Origin: Stenotrophomonas maltophilia
GTDB lineage: Bacteria > Pseudomonadota > Gammaproteobacteria > Xanthomonadales > Xanthomonadaceae
Direction of reading: 5' to 3'
Assembly: GCF_002799155.1 (NCBI RefSeq)
Contig: NZ_NERD01000002.1
Span: forward strand, 3,823,501-3,887,500
DNA length: 64,000 nucleotides
Below are positions 17,359-25,200 of the stretch, in pieces. Numbering within the stretch: position 1 is the first letter of the stretch; every line of letters starts with the position of its first letter. The notes beneath the pieces were generated by a model. It had not been told where the DNA came from. It ran no database searches and saw nothing but the letters and a program-made list of their open reading frames with translations. A program made the translations under genes and the position numbers.

Positions 17359-17435
17359 AAGGCACTCGGCCAAAGGGGGGACAAAGACCGCGCATTCTCC
17401 GAAACCAAGGTTATCCGAAGATGAACCCCGCGGCG

Positions 17436-17451
17436 TGAGGATCCATCCTCA
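17436..17451. repeat. Small palindrome at the epimerase stop
   Basis: TGAGGATCCATCCTCA, a 7-bp inverted repeat that includes the stop codon of the epimerase gene. It may be a weak hairpin between epimerase and GT2 genes. Confidence 0.4.
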
Positions 17452-18414
17452 GGCGCGATCGCCAAAATACTCGCGGCACCACTGCACCACAGGTGGCAGG
17501 CCTTCTTCGATCGGGGTCACCGCATCGAAGCCGAAAACGTCATGTGCGCGCCGTGTGTCGGCCATCGTGCGCACCATGTCGCCGGGCTGCATGGGCTTGT
17601 AGACCTTCTGCGCGGGGCGGCCGGCGGCCTGCTCGATCACGCTGATGAAGCGTTCCAGCTCGACCGGCGTATGGTTGCCGAGGTTGAACACCCGGTGCGG
17701 CACCGGACCGTCGGCCGGATGCGCGAGGGCGCCGAGAATACCGGATACGATGTCGGAAACATGTGTGAAATCGCGCTGCATGCGGCCTTCGTTGAACACG
17801 TCGATCGGCCGCCCGGCCAGCACCGCGCGCGAGAACAGCAGCGGCGCCATGTCCGGCCGGCCCCACGGTCCATACACGGTGAAGAAGCGCAGGCCAGTGG
17901 CGCGCAGGCCGTACAGCTGCGCGTAGGTATGGGCCATCAGTTCGTTGGCGGCCTTGGTCGCCGCGTACAGCGAGCGCGGTTGGTCCACGCGCTGGTCCTC
18001 GGAGAACGGCGGCGTGGCCGAATCGCCGTAGACCGAGCTGCTGGAGGCATACACCAGGTGCTGCACGCCACGGTGGCGGCACAGCTCGAGCATGTTGACG
18101 AAGCCGACCAGGTTGCTGTCGACGTAGGCCTGCGGGTTCTCCAGCGAATAGCGCACGCCGGCCTGCGCGGCCAGGTGGATCACCGCGGTCGGCTGCACTT
18201 CGTCGAACAGCGCGGCCAGGCCCTCGCGGTCGGTCAGGTCCAGTGCGCGCAGGTCCAGCGTCGGGCACAGCGCGGCCACGCGGTCGCGCTTGATCTGCGG
18301 GTCGTAGTAGTCGTTGAAGTTGTCCAGGCCGACCACGGCGTGGCCGGCCTCCAGCAGCGCGCGGGCGGTGTAGGCACCGATGAAGCCGGCAGCGCCGGTG
18401 AGCAGGATGGTCAT
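17449..18414 (-). CDS. NAD-dependent epimerase (UDP-glucuronate 4-epimerase-like)
   Basis: A 321-residue short-chain dehydrogenase/epimerase. The N-terminus MTILLTGAAGFIGAYTARALL has the GxxGxxG nucleotide motif, and the LDNFNDYYDPQIKRDR block is typical of UDP-GlcA 4-epimerases and close relatives. The catalytic YxxxK is YAATK near residue 150, with Ser in SSSVYGD upstream, and RFFTVYGPWGRPD follows. It probably makes an UDP-hexuronic acid (or a related sugar) for the GT2 enzyme coded downstream. It starts directly after one arm of a stable hairpin (18417-18447), with no Shine-Dalgarno visible. Confidence 0.88.
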   Translation of the reverse strand: MTILLTGAAGFIGAYTARALLEAGHAVVGLDNFNDYYDPQIKRDRVAALCPTLDLRALDLTDREGLAALFDEVQPTAVIHLAAQAGVRYSLENPQAYVDSNLVGFVNMLELCRHRGVQHLVYASSSSVYGDSATPPFSEDQRVDQPRSLYAATKAANELMAHTYAQLYGLRATGLRFFTVYGPWGRPDMAPLLFSRAVLAGRPIDVFNEGRMQRDFTHVSDIVSGILGALAHPADGPVPHRVFNLGNHTPVELERFISVIEQAAGRPAQKVYKPMQPGDMVRTMADTRRAHDVFGFDAVTPIEEGLPPVVQWCREYFGDRA

Positions 18415-18416
18415 GA

Positions 18417-18447
18417 CAGGGGCCTGGAAACGAAGTTCAGGCCCCTG
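18417..18447. repeat. Hairpin abutting the epimerase start codon
   Basis: 10-bp perfect stem CAGGGGCCTG / CAGGCCCCTG with an 11-nt loop, only 2 nt from the epimerase ATG (18414). It may be the SUFU-gene terminator, or it may control translation of the epimerase. Confidence 0.6.
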
Positions 18448-18459
18448 ATGTTACCGGTC

Positions 18460-19194
18460 TCAGAACAAACCGAAACGCTTCCTGGCCACGTTGGTGCGGC
18501 CGGGTTCGATCACGTCCTGGATCTTCTTCGCATCGAAGCGGTCCAGCAGCGCCTCGGCGCCCTTCTTCAGCTTCAGGTCCATCTCTTCCGGGTACAGCGG
18601 GACCAGGGACATGAAGCTGATGGTCTTGCCATCGTCCAGTTCCAGTGCGGCGAAGTCGTCCGGAGCAGTCACCGGCGGCAGCACGATGGCACCGTCGAAG
18701 CCGACGCCCGGCGCGTAGGGTTCGCTGGGATGGCCGTTGGGGATGGTGTGGCCGAAGCCCAGCCAGGTGTCGTACTCGTGCGGCAGCCGCGCCATGCCCT
18801 TCAGCAGGCGCACCGGCCAGTAGTTGCGCTCGTCCTCGAAGGCCTCCTGCGAGATCGGCCACTCGGCCGGCAGGGTCACCATCAGTTCCATGTAGCGCGG
18901 CACGTCCGCGTCCAGCTCGGCGGGCACGGTCATCGGCAGGTCGCTCATGCCGGAGGTCACCAGCCGCACATGCGGGCAGTGGTCATTGGGGGGCACCACG
19001 TGCACGTCGATATGCACCAGGTCGGAAATGATCTCGTGCAGGACGGTAGCGATCGGCCCGAGATGGCGCTCGATGTGCGCGCTGATCGCCTCGATATGCT
19101 GCTCTTCGCCGACGGCGAGCACGAAGTCCTTTTCGCGCTGGTGCACCAGGATCTGGGTGCCGTCCGGGCTGACGCCCTCGTATTCGTTGCTCAT
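18460..19194 (-). CDS. Suppressor-of-fused (SUFU) domain protein
   Basis: A 244-residue cytosolic protein with no signal peptide or membrane segment. The middle holds the conserved SUFU-type blocks YMELMVTLPAEWP, NYWPVRLLKGMARLPHEYDTWLGFGHTIPNG and FDGAIVLPP, and the end is rich in Lys/Glu. Bacterial SUFU-domain proteins occur as toxin-immunity proteins and as stand-alone proteins of unknown role. No toxin gene is adjacent here. The hairpin downstream suggests it is transcribed separately from the epimerase. The call rests on recognising the family pattern; no biochemical role can be inferred. Confidence 0.75.
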   Translation of the reverse strand: MSNEYEGVSPDGTQILVHQREKDFVLAVGEEQHIEAISAHIERHLGPIATVLHEIISDLVHIDVHVVPPNDHCPHVRLVTSGMSDLPMTVPAELDADVPRYMELMVTLPAEWPISQEAFEDERNYWPVRLLKGMARLPHEYDTWLGFGHTIPNGHPSEPYAPGVGFDGAIVLPPVTAPDDFAALELDDGKTISFMSLVPLYPEEMDLKLKKGAEALLDRFDAKKIQDVIEPGRTNVARKRFGLF

Positions 19195-19289
19195 GTCCCG
19201 CTCCCTGATGAGGCCACGGCGCGCGCGGCGGTACGTTCCCTGTCACCGGCAGGACGCGGCACGCCGCGTCCCCCGTCACTGCGCCGGGC

Positions 19290-20213
19290 TCAGCCCTGGC
19301 GCGTGCGCAGCTTTTCCAGCACGCCGTCCAGCGTGTCCAGGTCGGTGTAGTGGATGATCAGCTTGCCCTTGCCGCCGCGGCCATGATTGATCGCCACCTT
19401 GGCACCCAGCGCTTCGGACAGTTCGGTTTCCAGCGAGGCGATGTCGGCCTGCTGCACCTTCGGCGTGGCCACCGGGCGGTTGCTTGGCACCTTGCCGGCG
19501 GCGAAGGCCTGCGCACGGCGCTCGACCTCGCGCACCGACCAGCCTTCATCGGCCGCTTCCTGCGCCAGCTTGCCGGCCAGCTCGGGGGCCAGGGTCAGCA
19601 GCGCGCGGGCGTGGCCCATTTCCAGGCGGCGGGTTTCCAGCAGCAGGCGGATCGCCACCGGCAGCTCCAGCAGGCGCAGCAGGTTGGACACCGCCGCGCG
19701 CGAGCGGCCAACGGCCTCGGCGGCCTCGGCATGGGTCAGGGTGAACTCGCTGATCAGGCGCTGCAGCGCCTCGGCTTCTTCCAGCGGGTTGAGGTCTTCG
19801 CGCTGGATGTTCTCGATCAGCGCCATTGCGATGACGGTGCGGTCTTCCAGCTCGCGCACCACCACCGGCACTTCGTCCAGGCCGGCCAGCTGCGATGCGC
19901 GCCAGCGGCGCTCACCGGCGACGATTTCGTAGTTGCCCGCCGGCAGCTGGCGCACCAGGATCGGCTGGATCACGCCCTGCGACTTGATCGAGTCGGCCAG
20001 CTCGGAGAGCTTGCCCTCGTCCATCTCGCGCCGCGGCTGGTACTTGCCCGGCTGCAGCTGGCCCACGGCCAGCTTGCGCAGTACTTCACCCGGCAGCGGC
20101 TCGATCACTGCGGTGGTGGCCTGCACCTGGCTGACCGCGCCTTTCGGGCCCAGCAGCGCATCCAGGCCACGGCCGAGGCCTCGCTTCTTGGCTGCCGGCT
20201 TGCTGCTGGTCAT
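19290..20213 (-). CDS. parB: Chromosome-partitioning protein ParB
   Basis: A 307-residue centromere-binding CTPase that spreads from parS sites and works with ParA to segregate origins. The Lys/Arg-rich N-terminus KKRGLGRGLDALLG is the ParA-interacting segment. ParB/Srx motifs IQPILVRQ and GERRWRASQLAGL (near residue 115) follow, then the helix-turn-helix THAEAAEAVGRSRAAVSNLLRL (near 175) and a C-terminal dimerisation domain. The ATG overlaps the parA stop (ATGA). A longer open frame upstream is a shadow of parA. No parS is seen in the window. Confidence 0.97.
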   Translation of the reverse strand: MTSSKPAAKKRGLGRGLDALLGPKGAVSQVQATTAVIEPLPGEVLRKLAVGQLQPGKYQPRREMDEGKLSELADSIKSQGVIQPILVRQLPAGNYEIVAGERRWRASQLAGLDEVPVVVRELEDRTVIAMALIENIQREDLNPLEEAEALQRLISEFTLTHAEAAEAVGRSRAAVSNLLRLLELPVAIRLLLETRRLEMGHARALLTLAPELAGKLAQEAADEGWSVREVERRAQAFAAGKVPSNRPVATPKVQQADIASLETELSEALGAKVAINHGRGGKGKLIIHYTDLDTLDGVLEKLRTRQG

Positions 20214-21010
20214 CAGACGATCTCCACGGCCTTGCCGGCCTTGTTGCGTTCGTTGTTGCGGCGGATGATCTCGCCGGCCAGGCCCAGGTAGGCCACGCCA
20301 CCGCGCGAGGCGCGGTCGTAGCCGACGATGCTCTGGCCATGGCTGGGCGCCTCGGCCAGGCGCACGTTGCGCGGCACGATGGTGCGGAACACGCGATCGC
20401 CGAAGTGTTCGGTGAGCTCGGCCGAGACCGCGTTGGCCAGGTTGTTGCGCACGTCGAACATGGTGCGCAGCACGCCTTCGATCTCCAGCGCCGGGTTCAG
20501 GCTGGTACGCAGCGCCTCGATGGTTTCCACCAGCGCGCTCAGGCCTTCCAGCGCGTAGTACTCGCACTGCATCGGCACGATCACCGAGTCGGCGGCGGCC
20601 AGCGCGTTGAGCGTCAGCAGCGACAGCGCCGGCGGGCAGTCGATCAGGATGTAGTCGTACTCGTCGCGGATCGGCGCCAGCGCGCGCTTCAGGCGCTGCT
20701 CGCGCTCGCTCTGGCCCATCAGCTGGATCTCGGCGGCGGTCAGGTCGATGTTGCCGGGCAGCAGGTCGTAGCCCTCGGCCGTCTGCACGCGCACATCGGC
20801 GGCGCTGTTCTCGCCGAGCAGCAGGTCACAGGTGGAGGCGGCCAGCTCTCGTTTGTCCACGCCACTGCCCATGGTCGCGTTGCCCTGCGAATCCAGGTCG
20901 ACCAACAGCACGCGCTTGGGTGCGTTGGCCAGGGAAGCGGCCAGGTTGACGGCGGTCGTGGTCTTGCCGACGCCACCCTTCTGGTTGGCGATGGCGATGA
21001 TGCGGGCCAT
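20213..21010 (-). CDS. parA: Chromosome-partitioning ATPase ParA (Soj)
   Basis: A 265-residue deviant-Walker ATPase that drives origin segregation with ParB. It begins MARIIAIANQKGGVGKTTTA, with the signature Lys at residue 11. It also shows LLVDLDSQGNATMG (near residue 40), the Walker B-like LIDCPPALSLLT (near 120) and the C-terminal PRNVRLAEAPSHG. Length is normal for chromosomal Soj. The ATG at 21010 was preferred to upstream in-frame codons because it gives the family start. A promoter with -10 CATAAT lies about 40 nt upstream, separating it from rsmG. Confidence 0.97.
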   Translation of the reverse strand: MARIIAIANQKGGVGKTTTAVNLAASLANAPKRVLLVDLDSQGNATMGSGVDKRELAASTCDLLLGENSAADVRVQTAEGYDLLPGNIDLTAAEIQLMGQSEREQRLKRALAPIRDEYDYILIDCPPALSLLTLNALAAADSVIVPMQCEYYALEGLSALVETIEALRTSLNPALEIEGVLRTMFDVRNNLANAVSAELTEHFGDRVFRTIVPRNVRLAEAPSHGQSIVGYDRASRGGVAYLGLAGEIIRRNNERNKAGKAVEIV

Positions 21011-21046
21011 GCGGGTGTGCCTCGTCGACGTGTGCTGGGACCGGTC

Positions 21047-21075
21047 ATTATGCGTACAACCGGCCCCTTGCGGAA
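21047..21075 (-). promoter_or_regulatory. Probable parAB promoter
   Basis: On the minus strand, -35-like TTCCGC (21075-21070), 17 bp, -10 CATAAT (21052-21047), the same -10 as the rpmBG promoter. Confidence 0.5.
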
Positions 21076-21122
21076 ATCGTGGATCGCCAACCTCTTGTTC
21101 CACAAGGGGCTGGCGACGGGAA

Positions 21123-21761
21123 TCAGGGGCCTGTAACGGTGACCAGGTGGCGTTCACCGGCCAGGCCGGGCACGCCCAGCGGGGTCACCTCGCGCACCTG
21201 CCAGCCAGCCGGCAGCTCCGCGATCTCTTCATGCGGGTAGACGCCCTTCATGGCCAGCAGCACGCCGCCGGGGCGCAGCAGGTGGCCACCGACGCGGACG
21301 ATGCCGGCCAGGGTATCCATCGCGCGCGCGGTCAGCTGGTCGTAGCGGCCGGCCTCGTCCAGCGCCTCGGCACGCGATTCGGCCACGCGGGCGTTGCCCA
21401 GGCCAAGCTGGCGCACGGCCTCGCGCATGAAGCGCGCCTTCTTGCCGTTGCTCTCGACCAGGGTGACCTGCAGGCCCGGGCAGGCGATCGCCAGCGGGAT
21501 GCCGGGCAGCCCGGGGCCGGTGCCGAGGTCGGCCAGGCTGCCGTCGGCCACGAACGGCTGCATCGCCAGCGAGTCGAGCAGGTGGCGGGTGACCATCTCC
21601 TGCGGATCGCGGATGGCGGTGAGGTTGTAGGTGCCGTTCCAGCGGTGCAGCAGGGCCAGGTAACGCAGCAGCGGCGGCGCCAGCGCGGCGTCCAGGCCCA
21701 TGCTGGCCAGGCCCTGTTCCAGCGTGGCAGCCACGCTGGCGGGAAGTGGGTGTTCGCTCAT
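21123..21761 (-). CDS. rsmG: 16S rRNA (guanine527-N7)-methyltransferase RsmG
   Basis: A 212-residue SAM-dependent methyltransferase that modifies G527 of 16S rRNA. Recognisable blocks: [13 protein letters not shown] (near residue 42), HLLDSLA, the SAM motif [16 protein letters not shown] (near 75) and the acidic [14 protein letters not shown]. Length is normal. It is upstream of parAB as in most bacteria, but mnmG (gidA), the other usual neighbour, is absent here. A GATAAT box sits 6 nt before the ATG and there is no Shine-Dalgarno, which fits a leaderless mRNA. Confidence 0.96.
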   Translation of the reverse strand: MSEHPLPASVAATLEQGLASMGLDAALAPPLLRYLALLHRWNGTYNLTAIRDPQEMVTRHLLDSLAMQPFVADGSLADLGTGPGLPGIPLAIACPGLQVTLVESNGKKARFMREAVRQLGLGNARVAESRAEALDEAGRYDQLTARAMDTLAGIVRVGGHLLRPGGVLLAMKGVYPHEEIAELPAGWQVREVTPLGVPGLAGERHLVTVTGP

Positions 21762-21767
21762 GCCGGC

Positions 21768-21773
21768 ATTATC
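21768..21773 (-). promoter_or_regulatory. -10 box for leaderless rsmG transcript (candidate)
   Basis: GATAAT on the minus strand, 6 nt before the rsmG ATG. The next 20 nt show no Shine-Dalgarno and no clear -35. Confidence 0.4.
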
Positions 21774-21800
21774 GCCGGTTTTGCGCGCTGATTCCCCGCT

Positions 21801-22400
21801 TCAGTGCGGATACCAGGCCAACGCCGCACGGAACTGGCCGCTGGCCTGCCATTCGTGCAGGTGCCAGCGCGTGGCCTCGCCCAGTTCCGGGTCGCACCAG
21901 CGCAGGTGCAGGGCGCCATCGGCCCCCGGTGCCAGCTGCAGGCGGTGCAGGCCGAACGAGATGCCCTGCCCGTGCGCCTTCAGGATGGCCTCCTTGATGC
22001 ACCACACGCGGAAGAACCAGTGCTCGCGACCGGCCGCGTCCAGGCTTTCCAGCCAGGCCACCTCCTCGGGGTGGAAGAAACGCTGCACGATCTCCAGCAG
22101 GCGGGCCCGCGGCCGCAGCAGCTCCAGGTCCACGCCCAGCCGCACGCCATCGCCCAGCGCTACCAGCAGCACCTCGCCACTGTGGCTCCAGCCGGTGCCG
22201 TAGTGGGCCAGCGCGCCGCTCAGTTCCGGCCGGCCCTTGTCATCACGGACCAGTGGCAACGTCTCCGGGTCGGCGCCCAGCGCCTGCGCCAGCACCTGCC
22301 GCGCCTGCGGTTCGCCGCGCTGGCCTGGCACATGCGGACGCCGCCAGACCGTCACCGGACCGAAGCGCCACGGGCCGTCGAGGGTGGCTGGCAGGCTCAT
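21801..22400 (-). CDS. 4'-phosphopantetheinyl transferase (Sfp/AcpT type)
   Basis: A 199-residue enzyme that transfers phosphopantetheine from CoA to carrier-protein serines. The family signature is complete: LGVDLELLRP (Mg-binding Asp-Glu, near residue 105), FFHPEEVAWL (near 125) and WCIKEAILKAHGQG (near 150). It could serve a fatty-acid-like or natural-product pathway; no carrier protein is encoded nearby. The start may be the ATG at 22400 or a GTG at 22427; neither has a good ribosome binding site. It is divergent from the small membrane protein gene that follows. Confidence 0.9.
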   Translation of the reverse strand: MSLPATLDGPWRFGPVTVWRRPHVPGQRGEPQARQVLAQALGADPETLPLVRDDKGRPELSGALAHYGTGWSHSGEVLLVALGDGVRLGVDLELLRPRARLLEIVQRFFHPEEVAWLESLDAAGREHWFFRVWCIKEAILKAHGQGISFGLHRLQLAPGADGALHLRWCDPELGEATRWHLHEWQASGQFRAALAWYPH

Positions 22401-22484
22401 CCGCACGCGCCCGTCACGCAATTCCACGACGGGTTCACGGCCGTGCGCGTCAACTGGTCACAGTTCCCCACCGGAGGTTCGATC

Positions 22485-22736
22485 ATGGGCATCATCATCT
22501 GGCTGATCGTCGGCGGCATCGTAGGCTGGCTGGCCAGCATCATCATGAAGCGCGATGGCCAGCAGGGCATCATCCTCAACATCGTGGTCGGCATCGTCGG
22601 CGCGCTGATTTCCGGCTGGCTGTTCGGCGGCGGCATCAACGAAGCGATCACCCTCCGCACCTTCCTGTTCTCGCTGATCGGTGCGGTGATCCTGCTGGCG
22701 ATCGTCAACCTGTTCACCCGCAAGAGCATACGGTGA
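22485..22736 (+). CDS. GlsB/YeaQ/YmgE family stress-response membrane protein
   Basis: An 83-residue inner-membrane protein of the transglycosylase-associated family (PF04226 type). It has three hydrophobic helices and reads MGIIIWLIVGGIVGWLASII; the family motif IVVGIVGALISGWLF is in the middle. Related genes are induced by acid or general stress, but the role is unknown. GGAGG lies 9 nt upstream of the ATG. It ends just before a strong 13-bp hairpin shared with the convergent xthA. Confidence 0.92.
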   Translation: MGIIIWLIVGGIVGWLASIIMKRDGQQGIILNIVVGIVGALISGWLFGGGINEAITLRTFLFSLIGAVILLAIVNLFTRKSIR

Positions 22737-22743
22737 ACTGACG

Positions 22744-22772
22744 GATAGCGCCGGGCATGGCCCGGCGCTATC
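22744..22772. terminator. Hairpin between convergent genes
   Basis: 13-bp perfect stem GATAGCGCCGGGC / GCCCGGCGCTATC with a 3-nt loop, directly before the xthA stop (22773). There is no T-run, so it may act as an mRNA-stabilising end rather than an intrinsic terminator. Confidence 0.65.
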
Positions 22773-23540
22773 TCAACCGATCTGCACCCACGCCGGCGCG
22801 TGATCGCTCGGGCGTTCCCAGGTACGCGGCTCACGGTCGATGCCCGAGGCCACCGCACTGCCCTTCAGCGCGTCTGACAACAGGGTCAGGTCGATGCGCA
22901 GGCCCAGGTTGCGGCGGAAGCCGGCGGCACGGTAGTCCCACCAGCTGAAGGTGCCGGGCTCGTCGTTGTGCAGGCGGAAGCCATCGTGCAGGCCCAGCTG
23001 CAGCAGCTTGTTGAGCGCGCCGCGCTCGGCGGTGGAAGTCAGGATGTGGTTGTCGTTCCACACCTCCGGATCGTGCACGTCGCGCGCGTCCGGGGCGATG
23101 TTGAAATCGCCCATCACGACCAGCTTCGGGTGCCGCTGCAGTTCCTGCGCGATCCAGGCATGCACCGCCTCAAGCCAGCGCAGCTTGTACTCATACTTGT
23201 CGGTGCCGATGTCCTGGCCGTTGACCACGTACAGGTTGATCACCCGCAGGTCGCCGAAGGTGCCGGCGATGACGCGCTTCTGCTCGTCCTCGAAACCGGG
23301 AATGCCGATCTGCACGTCCTGCGCCGGTTCACGCGACAGCAGCGCCACGCCGTTGTAGGTCTTCTGGCCGGCGAACACGCTGCGGTAGCCCGCGGCGATC
23401 AGCGCCGAATCGGGGAACTTGTGGTCCTCCAGCTTGGTTTCCTGGATACCGACGATGTCCGGGCCGAACTCCTTGAGCCACTGCTCCAGGTGCGGCAGGC
23501 GGACATTGAGCGAATTGACGTTCCACGAGGCGATCTTCAT
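22773..23540 (-). CDS. xthA: Exodeoxyribonuclease III
   Basis: A 255-residue AP endonuclease and 3'-5' exonuclease in base-excision repair. It begins MKIASWNVNSLNVRLPHLEQ; catalytic Glu34 is in GIQETKLED, and GDFNIAP (near residue 145), the loop GTFSWWDYRA and the terminal SDHAP with the catalytic His are all present. Length is slightly below E. coli XthA (268). It has no Shine-Dalgarno; a TAGAAT box lies 6 nt before the ATG, consistent with a leaderless transcript. Confidence 0.95.
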   Translation of the reverse strand: MKIASWNVNSLNVRLPHLEQWLKEFGPDIVGIQETKLEDHKFPDSALIAAGYRSVFAGQKTYNGVALLSREPAQDVQIGIPGFEDEQKRVIAGTFGDLRVINLYVVNGQDIGTDKYEYKLRWLEAVHAWIAQELQRHPKLVVMGDFNIAPDARDVHDPEVWNDNHILTSTAERGALNKLLQLGLHDGFRLHNDEPGTFSWWDYRAAGFRRNLGLRIDLTLLSDALKGSAVASGIDREPRTWERPSDHAPAWVQIG

Positions 23541-23546
23541 GGGGGC

Positions 23547-23552
23547 ATTCTA
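23547..23552 (-). promoter_or_regulatory. -10 box for leaderless xthA transcript (candidate)
   Basis: TAGAAT on the minus strand followed by 6 nt and the xthA ATG. No ribosome binding site could fit if transcription starts at the ATG. Confidence 0.45.
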
Positions 23553-23612
23553 ACCGGGTGGGCGGGGGCGGGGACCGGCCCGGACTCCCATGTAGAATCG
23601 GCCCCGGAATCA

Positions 23613-23635
23613 GTAGAGCCACGCCATGCGTGGCT
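23613..23635 (+). repeat. SMAG palindrome abutting the aldehyde dehydrogenase stop
   Basis: GTAG then AGCCACGCCATGCGTGGCT. It ends one base before the TGA of the aldehyde dehydrogenase gene on the other strand. Confidence 0.82.
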
Positions 23636-25045
23636 TCACCGCAGCAACAGCTTCAACAACCCCGCAATCTTCGAATACGGCGGCCGCAACCGGTCACTGG
23701 CGGCCCAGCGCGACTGCCACAGCACCGGCAGACGCTTGCTCATGGCGTCGAACCCGGCCCGGCCGTGGTACGCGCCCATGCCGCTGGCGCCCACGCCGCC
23801 AAACGGCAGACCATCGGCGGCGAAGTGCAGTAGCGTGTCATTCACCGTCACCCCGCCGGCCACCACCTGGCCGAGGATGCGCTCCACCGTGGCCCGGTCA
23901 TGGCTGAAGGGATACAGCGCCAGCGGCCGATCGCGGGACAGCACATCGGCCAGCGCGCCGTCCAGGTCCGGGTAGGCCCGCACCGGCAGGATCGGCCCGA
24001 AGATCTCCTCGCGCATCAGGTCCAGGTCGTCCGGCGGGTCCAGCACCACGGTCGGCACCAGCAGGCGCTCGCGGTCGGCGCGCGCTTCATCCACCTGTGC
24101 CAGCGGAATCACCGGCACGCCGCGTTCGCGCGCCTGCGCCAGATGGCCCTGCAGGCGCCGGTACTGGCCTTCGTTGATGATGCGCGTGTAGTCGCCGGCG
24201 TCGCTGAAGTCGCCATAGCGCTCGCGTACCTGCTGCTGCAGCGCCTGCACGAACTCGCGCTGGCGCGCGGTGTCGATCAGCACGTAATCCGGCGCGATGC
24301 AGGTCTGGCCCGCGTTGAACCACTTGCCGGTGGCCAGCCGTGCGGCGGCCTTCTCCAGTGGGAAATCGCGACAGACAATCGCCGGCGACTTGCCGCCCAG
24401 TTCCAGCGTGACCGGTACCAGATGCTCGGCCGCGGCGGCCATCACCTTGCGGCCAACGGCCGTCGAGCCGGTGAACAGCAGATGGTCCAGCGGCAGCGAT
24501 GACACCGCCGCCGCCACATCCGCCCCACCCTGCACCACCGCCACGCGATCGGGCGGGAACACGCTGGACAGCAGATCGGCCAGGAACGCGCTGGTGCGCG
24601 GCGTGTGTTCCGAAGGCTTGAGCAGCACGTGGTTGCCGGCGGCGATGGCGGTAGCCAAAGGCACCAGCGCCAGCGTGACCGGATAGTTCCAGGGCGAGAT
24701 CACCCCGACCACGCCCAGCGGCGTCGGCCGCAGCTGCGCGCGCGCCGGCCACAGCCGCCAACCCGCGCCGACGCGCTGCGGCTTCGACCAGCGGCGCAGA
24801 TGGCGGCGCAGGTGGTCGATGGCCGAGAGCACGCTCATGCCATCGGCCAGCTTCGATTCGGTGTGGGCGCGGTGGCCGAAGTCTTCGGCGATGGCGTGGG
24901 CCATCTCGTCCAGGCGCGGCTTCAGCGCCTCACGCAGGCGGCGCAGGTCGGCTTCGCGCTGGTCCAGCGATGGACGCTGAGACTGCCAGGCGCTGCGCAG
25001 GGTGTGCAGGATGGCGGGGAGGTCGGCCGGCGTGGTGGTGGTCAT
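23636..25045 (-). CDS. Coniferyl-aldehyde-dehydrogenase-like NAD(P)-dependent aldehyde dehydrogenase
   Basis: A 469-residue aldehyde dehydrogenase of the CalB-type subfamily (short form, with a hydrophobic C-terminus like fatty aldehyde dehydrogenases). Motifs: SPWNYPVTLALVPLATAIAAGN (near residue 117), FTGSTAVGRK (near 191), ELGGKSP with catalytic Glu215, and GQTCIAPDY with catalytic Cys249. The substrate may be aromatic or long-chain aldehydes. I chose the ATG at 25045 because the upstream open frame crosses repeats. No pathway partner lies next to it. Confidence 0.9.
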   Translation of the reverse strand: MTTTTPADLPAILHTLRSAWQSQRPSLDQREADLRRLREALKPRLDEMAHAIAEDFGHRAHTESKLADGMSVLSAIDHLRRHLRRWSKPQRVGAGWRLWPARAQLRPTPLGVVGVISPWNYPVTLALVPLATAIAAGNHVLLKPSEHTPRTSAFLADLLSSVFPPDRVAVVQGGADVAAAVSSLPLDHLLFTGSTAVGRKVMAAAAEHLVPVTLELGGKSPAIVCRDFPLEKAAARLATGKWFNAGQTCIAPDYVLIDTARQREFVQALQQQVRERYGDFSDAGDYTRIINEGQYRRLQGHLAQARERGVPVIPLAQVDEARADRERLLVPTVVLDPPDDLDLMREEIFGPILPVRAYPDLDGALADVLSRDRPLALYPFSHDRATVERILGQVVAGGVTVNDTLLHFAADGLPFGGVGASGMGAYHGRAGFDAMSKRLPVLWQSRWAASDRLRPPYSKIAGLLKLLLR

Positions 25046-25078
25046 GGGCCGACTATACGGGGTGCAGCACGTCTCGAT

Positions 25079-25118
25079 GGGGTCAGATCCCTTTCGCAGG
25101 CGAAAGGGATCTGACCCC
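25079..25118. repeat. GGGGTC-family palindrome (18-bp perfect arms)
   Basis: GGGGTCAGATCCCTTTCG / CGAAAGGGATCTGACCCC, loop CAGG. It is the same family as 14250 and 30588, in the gap upstream of the aldehyde dehydrogenase gene. Confidence 0.8.
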
Positions 25119-25132
25119 AAAAACAGGGAAAC

Positions 25133-25159
25133 AAAAAGGCCGCGGTCTGCACCGCGGCC
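25133..25159 (-). terminator. Rho-independent terminator of the symporter gene
   Basis: 9-bp stem GGCCGCGGT / ACCGCGGCC with a 4-nt loop, followed on the minus strand by five T (A-run 25133-25137). It lies about 40 nt after the transporter stop. Confidence 0.8.
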
Positions 25160-25170
25160 CCTGAAACCCG

Positions 25171-25195
25171 GTGGGTGCCGACCGTTGGTCGGCAC
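25171..25195 (+). repeat. SMAG-like palindrome
   Basis: GTGGGTGCCGACCGTTGGTCGGCAC, a variant with GTGG in place of GTAG. It lies between the transporter stop and its terminator. Confidence 0.65.
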
Positions 25196-25200
25196 GCCGA

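Noticed and set aside
21070..21120. Possible parS half site (TGTTCCAC near 21100)
   Set aside because: Only one half of the 16-bp palindrome is present; the other half does not match GTGNAACA.
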